A DNA stretch of 10,789 nucleotides from Candidatus Melainabacteria bacterium (GTDB taxonomy: Bacteria; Cyanobacteriota; Vampirovibrionia; Obscuribacterales; Obscuribacteraceae). Position numbers and translations under genes: made by a program. The notes beneath the pieces are model-generated. The model did no database searches, was not told the origin of the DNA, and saw nothing but the letters and a program-made list of their open reading frames with translations. This document shows, piece after piece, positions 5,993 to 10,789 of the stretch. Position 1 is the stretch's first letter. The number at the start of each line of letters is the position of its first letter. The stretch is from the NCBI GenBank assembly GCA_003175915.1, contig PSRH01000156.1:1-10789 (forward strand), written 5' to 3'.

Positions 5993-7343
5993 GAAAATTG
6001 TCTTAGTGCTTTTGCTAGTGCTTCTGTCGATTCCGGTAACCTCGGCTAAAGACGGGCAACAGGGCTCGCATGTGGAGAGCGTACCGTTTGAAGTTTCCCA
6101 TCCGGAGCCGATACCGGCCCAGTTGGTCAAAACAGGTACGGGAGCCGAGCTGAAGGGAAGGGTGCAACGAGACGAAGAAGCTGTCTTCGCCGCTCTCAAC
6201 GCCGGCATGGGCATTGTTGTGAAGAAAGAGGGAAAGGACTTATTGCCTGCCCGTATCACCACTGTCTATGCTGGTAGTCCGATGGCCAGGCGAGGTGTAG
6301 CCGTTGGTGATCGACTTATCGGAGAAGTGGCAGACAAAGGTCTATACACGATTACCGTAGACCACAACGGTCAAGGTATGCGCTTTTCGATCCAGACCTC
6401 TGAGATTGAGGCGTACAGCCAGGCAGCCAAGGAAAAACTGGCTGCGGCATTGAATGCCAGTGCCGCTAATCCGCAGCCTCTCAAGAGCGGCGCCAATCAA
6501 GCGGCCCTGCCCGCTTTGGTCAATGGCAAAAAGCATTTTTCATCGCTCAAAGACGTCTTTGAGAATCATGATCTGGTCATGATCATCGATCGCTCCGGAA
6601 GCATGACGGCTAGAGATTGTCCGGGGCGCCTTTCTCGATGGGATTGGTGCTGCAGTCAGGCTAGAGATCTGGCGGATGCGGCAGCCCAAGCTGCCAGTAC
6701 GATTACCACAGTATTCTTCAATCACGAATATTATCGATTCGATCGCGTGCGCCCCCAGGACATTCCCGTGCTTTTCAGCCAATATCAACCATCAGGTGGC
6801 ACGATCCTGGGCCAGCCGCTTTCCGAACAATTTGATGATTATTTTCGCGTGCGGGCGAAACCGCTGATTATCGCCATAGTCACAGATGGAATGCCGAATG
6901 ATCCTTTCGCCGTAGCTGAGGCCCTTGATGAAGCAACCTGCCGGTTGAGATATGCCGGTGAAGTGACTGTCACTTTTCTTTTGATCAGCGATCAAGTCGA
7001 TGAGGAAAGTCTGAGAACTAAGTTGCAAGAGCGCATGGGCGGCTCGGTAAAAAACGGCGGCATGGTGGATGTCATTCCTTTCGATACGCTTGTCACTAAG
7101 GGCGTTAAGCAGGCATTTTTCGAAGAATTACGCGATGTTCGTCTCGCTACCGATCGCACCAAGCCAAGTAAAGCCGGACAGTTTCAGGCATTTACCCCTG
7201 GCAAGCCTCAACTTTCGCCCAACTATCCCTCAATGCAACCGGGGAACTCCAGTTACAGTGCGGATCCTGTGCGAGCCGGCTTGCATTCGGCAGTTCAAGA
7301 AAGAAGCGATCTCGAAAGAGCGTTGCTGAACAAATACCACTGA
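5970..7343 (+). CDS. Exported PDZ-like plus von Willebrand factor A domain protein
   Basis: The 457-residue product begins with a signal peptide (K4, R6, hydrophobic core 10-22, probable cleavage after TSA at 26). A PDZ-like domain spans about 79-145 (GMGIVV, TTVYAGSPMARRGVAVGDRLIG). A linker follows, then a VWA domain at about 200-390. The metal-ion-dependent adhesion site looks intact: D207-x-S209-x-S211, T278 in SGGT, and D306 in VTDG. Directly after the DxSGS motif is an insertion with C217, C227 and C228 (DCPG and WCC), and a further C324 lies later, so disulfides are possible outside the cytoplasm. The Pro/Ser/Asn-rich C-terminus (about 396-440) is probably disordered. VWA domains bind protein partners through divalent metal, and PDZ domains bind peptide ends; an envelope assembly or adhesion role is inferred. 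The start overlaps the TPR gene by 23 nt, so the two are probably translated together. Confidence 0.88.
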   Translation: MPLKYRLEKIVLVLLLVLLSIPVTSAKDGQQGSHVESVPFEVSHPEPIPAQLVKTGTGAELKGRVQRDEEAVFAALNAGMGIVVKKEGKDLLPARITTVYAGSPMARRGVAVGDRLIGEVADKGLYTITVDHNGQGMRFSIQTSEIEAYSQAAKEKLAAALNASAANPQPLKSGANQAALPALVNGKKHFSSLKDVFENHDLVMIIDRSGSMTARDCPGRLSRWDWCCSQARDLADAAAQAASTITTVFFNHEYYRFDRVRPQDIPVLFSQYQPSGGTILGQPLSEQFDDYFRVRAKPLIIAIVTDGMPNDPFAVAEALDEATCRLRYAGEVTVTFLLISDQVDEESLRTKLQERMGGSVKNGGMVDVIPFDTLVTKGVKQAFFEELRDVRLATDRTKPSKAGQFQAFTPGKPQLSPNYPSMQPGNSSYSADPVRAGLHSAVQERSDLERALLNKYH

Positions 7344-7349
7344 CGGTAT
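7334..7349. terminator. Small hairpin across the convergent gene ends
   Basis: ATACC (7334-7338) and GGTAT (7345-7349) form a 5-bp stem with a 6-base loop over the stop of the VWA gene, just before the fumC stop on the other strand. The stem is short and has no T-tract on either side, so a bidirectional terminator role is only a possibility. No better candidate lies in the 12 bp between the stops. Confidence 0.2.
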
Positions 7350-7355
7350 CAGCCC

Positions 7356-8768
7356 CTAAGGTCCAAGCATCTTCTCGGGGCGGACAATTTTGTCGAATTG
7401 TTCGGCGCTAAGATAGCCGAGTTCAAGACAAGCTTGCTTGAGCGTTTTGTCTTCAGCATGGGCTTTTTCAGCAATTTTTGCTGCTTTGTCGTAGCCTATA
7501 TGGGGAGTGAGAGCAGTGACGAGCATGAGTGAGTTATCGAGAAACAACTTTATCTGTTGATGATTTGGTTCAATCCCCTTGATCAAATAATCGGTGAAAG
7601 TAGAACAGCAATCCGACAGGAGGCGAATCGAATGAAGCAGATTGTAAATCATCACCGGTTTGAAGACGTTCAGCTCGAAATTTCCTTGCGTGCCAGCAAA
7701 GCCGATTGCCGCATCATTACCAAGCACCTGTACACATACCATCGTCATCGCTTCGCACTGGGTGGGATTCACCTTGCCTGGCATAATTGACGAGCCGGGT
7801 TCATTTTCTGGTAGCTTCAACTCTGCCAATCCGCAGCGAGGGCCGGAACCGAGCCAGCGAAGGTCGTTGGCGATTTTCATCAAAGAACAGGCGAGCGTTT
7901 TTATTGCTCCGCTGGCAGCAACTACGGCATCATGAGCGGCCATGACGGCAAATTTATTGGGTGCGCTCACGAAAGGAAGCTTGGTTTCGCTGGCGATCTC
8001 AGCCGCCACCTTCTCGGCAAATTGAGGATGGGTATTTAACCCGGTGCCAACCGCGGTTCCTCCGATAGCTAACTTGTAGAGATCGGGTAGGATCATCTTC
8101 AATCGTTCCAAGTCTTCATCCAGCTGGGCGACATAGCCGGAGAATTCTTGGCCGAGAGTGAGTGGCACAGCGTCCATCAAATGGGTGCGGCCGATCTTGA
8201 CTATGTCCTTGAATTCCTTTTCCTTGGCGGCCAGGGCGCTGCGTAGCTTTTTCACCATCGGAATCAGCTTTGCGTTTATTTGTTCGGCTGCCGCTATGTG
8301 CATGGCAGCAGGAAACGTATCGTTGGAAGACTGCGATCTGTTCACATGATCATTTGGGTGAATCGGATCTTTACTGCCGAGCTGTCCGCCAGCAATTTCA
8401 ATGGCCCGATTCGAGATCACTTCGTTGACGTTCATATTGGTCTGGGTGCCACTGCCAGTTTGCCAGATTCGTAAAGGAAATTCGCCGTCAAGCTTGCCAC
8501 TGATGATTTCGTCGGCGGCTTGAACGATCAGTTTTACCTTGTCCGTCGGCAGCAATTTAAGTTTCTCATTAACAATTGCTGCAGACTTTTTCAGGATGGC
8601 GAACGCCCGAATCAACTCCTTCGGCATTAAGTCCTCGCCAATGGCGAAGTGGTGGAGCGAGCGCTGTGTCTGAGCTCCCCAATAATGGTTAGAGGGGACT
8701 TCGATTGCCCCCATGCTATCCGTTTCGGTTCTAAACTCTGGTTTATCCCGCGTCATCGTCTTGCTCAT
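7356..8768 (-). CDS. fumC: Fumarate hydratase class II
   Basis: This enzyme reversibly hydrates fumarate to L-malate in the TCA cycle. It is a cytoplasmic, iron-independent homotetramer of the fumarase/aspartase superfamily. The 470-residue length is close to the 467 of the E. coli enzyme. Landmarks run in order: DSMGAIEVP near the N-terminus, WGAQTQRS (30-37), TGSGTQTNMN (104-113), SSNDTFPAA (147-155), GRTHLMDAVPLTLGQE (193-208) with catalytic-base region H196, the signature GSSIMPGKVNP (325-335) with the catalytic serine in the SS loop, GNFELNVF, and the C-terminal GYDKAAKIA and LGYLSAEQF. All regions expected of an active enzyme are present. NPTQCE after the signature favours fumarase over aspartase or argininosuccinate lyase. 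ATG 8768 is chosen because GGAG lies 6 nt upstream; a TTG nine codons earlier is less likely. It converges on the VWA gene and diverges from the hydrolase gene. Confidence 0.96.
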   Translation of the reverse strand: MSKTMTRDKPEFRTETDSMGAIEVPSNHYWGAQTQRSLHHFAIGEDLMPKELIRAFAILKKSAAIVNEKLKLLPTDKVKLIVQAADEIISGKLDGEFPLRIWQTGSGTQTNMNVNEVISNRAIEIAGGQLGSKDPIHPNDHVNRSQSSNDTFPAAMHIAAAEQINAKLIPMVKKLRSALAAKEKEFKDIVKIGRTHLMDAVPLTLGQEFSGYVAQLDEDLERLKMILPDLYKLAIGGTAVGTGLNTHPQFAEKVAAEIASETKLPFVSAPNKFAVMAAHDAVVAASGAIKTLACSLMKIANDLRWLGSGPRCGLAELKLPENEPGSSIMPGKVNPTQCEAMTMVCVQVLGNDAAIGFAGTQGNFELNVFKPVMIYNLLHSIRLLSDCCSTFTDYLIKGIEPNHQQIKLFLDNSLMLVTALTPHIGYDKAAKIAEKAHAEDKTLKQACLELGYLSAEQFDKIVRPEKMLGP

Positions 8769-8774
8769 CAGATT

Positions 8775-8778
8775 CTCC
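8775..8778 (-). promoter_or_regulatory. Ribosome binding site that fixes the fumC start
   Basis: On the minus strand GGAG is followed after 6 nt by the ATG at 8768-8766. This supports that ATG over the in-frame TTG at 8795 and over an ATG four codons downstream. Confidence 0.6.
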
Positions 8779-8822
8779 GCTCGAATATATCTCAATTTCC
8801 GTACGTGGAACAGTGTCCGACT

Positions 8823-8852
8823 ACTCTAAAATTGCTTAGGTATAATAGTCAA
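8823..8852 (-). promoter_or_regulatory. Putative fumC promoter
   Basis: Read on the minus strand, TTGACT (8852-8847, five of six consensus bases) is followed after 18 bp by TAGAGT (8828-8823, four of six). This would give a leader of about 50 nt before the fumC ATG. Its -35 abuts the plus-strand TATAAT at 8841-8846, so the two divergent promoters would overlap. Confidence 0.35.
8841..8846 (+). promoter_or_regulatory. Consensus -10 box for the hydrolase-thioredoxin gene
   Basis: A perfect TATAAT lies 28 bp before the ATG at 8875. The expected -35 position 17 bp upstream reads CGACTA, which is poor, so an activator or a different holoenzyme might be needed. It overlaps the candidate fumC promoter on the other strand. 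Confidence 0.4.
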
Positions 8853-8874
8853 CAGGTTCTAAGAGCCAGGGTCC

Positions 8875-10789
8875 ATGACACGTTCACGCAATCATATTAG
8901 CTCCATCAGGCCCGCTTGTCTTGTTAGCTATGTCCTTGTTTTAACTGCTCTTGTCTTCCAGCAAGCTGGTTTTCCCGCCGTAGTCTGGGCAGACGTGGCC
9001 AAGGTCAAGGACGAGACTATAGAAGAGGGTGAAACCGAGAAGGAGCAAGTCGAGACCCGGGGCTGCATACCCTGTACTTCTTGGGTGTCACCGGATCTGG
9101 TGCCATGGGCTGCTGTGCTATGCATTCACGGCTTCACAATGGACAAAAACGCCTATAGCGATTTTGGTAAGCGTCTTTCTGCAGTGGGCATTCCCACATA
9201 TGCGATCGATGTTCGAGGATTCGGTTCCTGGCAAAAGTCTAAGGAACACACGAAACTAAATTTCGCCCAAGCGATGGAAGATGTGCATGAGGCCATAAAG
9301 GCTGTTCATAAGGCGCATCCGCTCGTACCGCTGATTCTCGTAGGGGAGTCCATGGGAGGTGCTTTGGCGCTGCAAGCAGCCGCACAGGATCAGGCCTTGC
9401 TGGCGGGTCTCGTTTGCTCTGTGCCGGCAAAGGAGCGATACGGCGCCAGGAAAACAAATAGAAAGGTAGCATTTTCAGCACTAAAGGGTTTCAGCCGACC
9501 GACAGATGTAGGCACACGAATTATCCATCAAATTACAAAGAACGAGGATCTGCGTGAGGAACTTGAGTCGGATCCTGAGGCAAGATTGGAATACTCTCCG
9601 AAGGAGATGCTTCAGTTTGAAAGATTCATGAATAAATCAGACAAGCGGGCACCGGAAATCAAAAATATTCCAGTTTTGTTCTTGCAAGGCGGCAGCGATC
9701 ATTTGGTGAAAGCAAGCGGCACCGCCAAGTCATTTGAAAAAATCAGCAGTGCCGATAAAAACTTTGTTCTGGTTGGTGAAAGCGAGCACCTCGTACTTGA
9801 AGCAGGTCAATGCACGGATCATACGATTGATGTTGTGACCAGTTGGATGTACGAGCACGCTCGTAAGAAACTTGCGGAAAACAATAAGTCCATCCTTGCC
9901 GACACCAATGCCAAGGCGGCTCAGGGACACCTTAGAGTCGCTCAAGGGTTGATCGATCTTGATGACCCGGAAGGGGCGCGCGAGCATCTTATGAAAGCAA
10001 TTGAATTGGGACGCGGTACGACTCTGGCGATGATTGCCTCACAGCTAATGGCTGGACTGCCGAAGACTGCTGCTGAAACAGCTTACGAACAGCAAAACGC
10101 TAATTCGCAAGCTACTTTCGTAAGCCATTCCGAGGCGATGGCCAATGATAAACCAACGGTAATTTTCTTTGGAGCCAGGTGGATTGAACCATCCTTTGAA
10201 CTGAATGCGGCTATGAAGAGGGCTTTGAAGATTTATGGGGACCACGTCAATTTCGTGCGTCTGGATGCAGATTTGCCGGAGAATGAACGTCTGATCAAAG
10301 CTTATGATGTGACTTTGATTCCAACGGTGCTGATCTTGAATTGGAAGAATGACGTGGTTTCAACCAAATACGGACCATTGAACGATCGAGTCTTGGCGGC
10401 TTTGATAGATCGAGGCCTTTTCGACAGCAGATTTGCTAGCAAGACCGAGGCTGGCGTTGTTCTGGGCTCTACGATCCAATCAGGTAAAGCAAAGCCATCG
10501 GTTGTGTTCTACGGCTCCTCGAAGCAAACATCATCTCAAAAGGTCTGGAGCATCCTTGATAAGTTATCCAAGCAGTATGCCGATCAGTTTGATCTGGTTA
10601 AGCTTGACTCTGACGATCCCAGAAACGCCGCCCGCATTCCCAAGAGCGAAAGCACTTCGCTGCCGGCGGTACTTTTCTTGAACTCAGCAAATGATCAGGT
10701 AGCCTTCAGTACTGGCGAAATTGATGAGGATCAATTACGCGCAAAGCTCTCCAGTCTGTTGTCGGGCAAGCACTTGCCTGAGGCGCCGC
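8875..10789 (+). CDS. Exported alpha/beta hydrolase fused to TPR-like and two Cys-less thioredoxin-like domains (3' partial)
   Basis: An uninterrupted frame of 638 codons runs off the window. A signal peptide (R3, R5, R12, core 14-37, probable cleavage after VWA at 39) precedes a charged linker containing C64-I-P-C67. An alpha/beta hydrolase of the monoacylglycerol lipase/lysophospholipase type (Hydrolase_4) spans about 75-330. It has the oxyanion loop HGF (85-87), DVRGFG, nucleophile S159 in GESMGG, acid D275 in GGSDHLV and base H305 in ESEHLVLE, so it should be active. A helical TPR-like pair (about 348-382) follows. Two thioredoxin-like domains come next, about 412-505 and 536 to the end. 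The first has the fold landmarks VIFFGARW, VNFVRLDAD and cis-Pro P483 in IPTVLIL, but WCGPC is replaced by WIEPS (436-440). The second has VVFYGSS, LVKLDSD and P597 in LPAVLFL, also without cysteines. An in-frame TAA at 8860-8862 makes ATG 8875 the first possible start. The substrate is unknown. Confidence 0.85.
   Translation, partial: MTRSRNHISSIRPACLVSYVLVLTALVFQQAGFPAVVWADVAKVKDETIEEGETEKEQVETRGCIPCTSWVSPDLVPWAAVLCIHGFTMDKNAYSDFGKRLSAVGIPTYAIDVRGFGSWQKSKEHTKLNFAQAMEDVHEAIKAVHKAHPLVPLILVGESMGGALALQAAAQDQALLAGLVCSVPAKERYGARKTNRKVAFSALKGFSRPTDVGTRIIHQITKNEDLREELESDPEARLEYSPKEMLQFERFMNKSDKRAPEIKNIPVLFLQGGSDHLVKASGTAKSFEKISSADKNFVLVGESEHLVLEAGQCTDHTIDVVTSWMYEHARKKLAENNKSILADTNAKAAQGHLRVAQGLIDLDDPEGAREHLMKAIELGRGTTLAMIASQLMAGLPKTAAETAYEQQNANSQATFVSHSEAMANDKPTVIFFGARWIEPSFELNAAMKRALKIYGDHVNFVRLDADLPENERLIKAYDVTLIPTVLILNWKNDVVSTKYGPLNDRVLAALIDRGLFDSRFASKTEAGVVLGSTIQSGKAKPSVVFYGSSKQTSSQKVWSILDKLSKQYADQFDLVKLDSDDPRNAARIPKSESTSLPAVLFLNSANDQVAFSTGEIDEDQLRAKLSSLLSGKHLPEAP

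Noticed and set aside
9029..9259. Short plus-strand frame and several minus-strand frames within 8928-10245
   Set aside because: They are shadows of the long frame from 8875, which is open for 638 codons and carries clear hydrolase and thioredoxin-like motifs.
1..10789. Mobile element, phage, CRISPR, toxin-antitoxin or defence system
   Set aside because: No transposase, integrase, terminal repeats, regularly spaced repeats, nuclease or restriction-type motif was seen on either strand.

Overview
The window is about 10.8 kb of gene-dense bacterial DNA with roughly balanced base composition, short intergenic gaps and mostly Shine-Dalgarno-type starts. No rRNA, tRNA, CRISPR array, insertion sequence or phage gene is visible. 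No single gene fixes the taxon. A class II fumarase, a sugar porter, and many secreted proteins built from TPR, PDZ, VWA, hydrolase and thioredoxin-like modules suggest a large-genome heterotroph. A non-photosynthetic cyanobacterial relative (Melainabacteria/Obscuribacterales type) is my weak guess; Planctomycetes or Acidobacteria cannot be excluded.

Layout. Positions 1-96 are the 3' tail of an upstream gene. Positions 248-2124 hold a two-gene unit: a protein made of repeated DUF4177-like units, then an exported protein of unknown function starting 2 nt after its stop. A complete 12-helix sugar/proton symporter (2236-3630) follows with its own likely promoter. After a 219-bp gap with a perfect -10 hexamer, four tightly packed genes (3850-7343) look like one operon: a cysteine-rich putative zinc protein, a small ABM-fold monooxygenase, an exported TPR protein, and an exported PDZ-VWA protein whose start overlaps the TPR gene. 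Class II fumarase (fumC) lies on the minus strand and converges on the VWA gene with 12 bp between stops. Divergent from fumC, an open frame runs from 8875 off the end of the window. It encodes an exported serine hydrolase fused to a TPR-like helical pair and two thioredoxin-like domains that have lost their CxxC cysteines.

Function. The fumarase (TCA cycle) and sugar porter (uptake) are ordinary central metabolism. The rest is a set of envelope or periplasmic proteins: exported TPR plus PDZ-VWA, the exported unknown protein, and the hydrolase-thioredoxin fusion. These carry the novelty. The most unusual object is the hydrolase with two redox-dead thioredoxin folds and a CxxC in its N-terminal linker. 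The TPR/PDZ-VWA pair is the next best candidate for an undescribed envelope complex.
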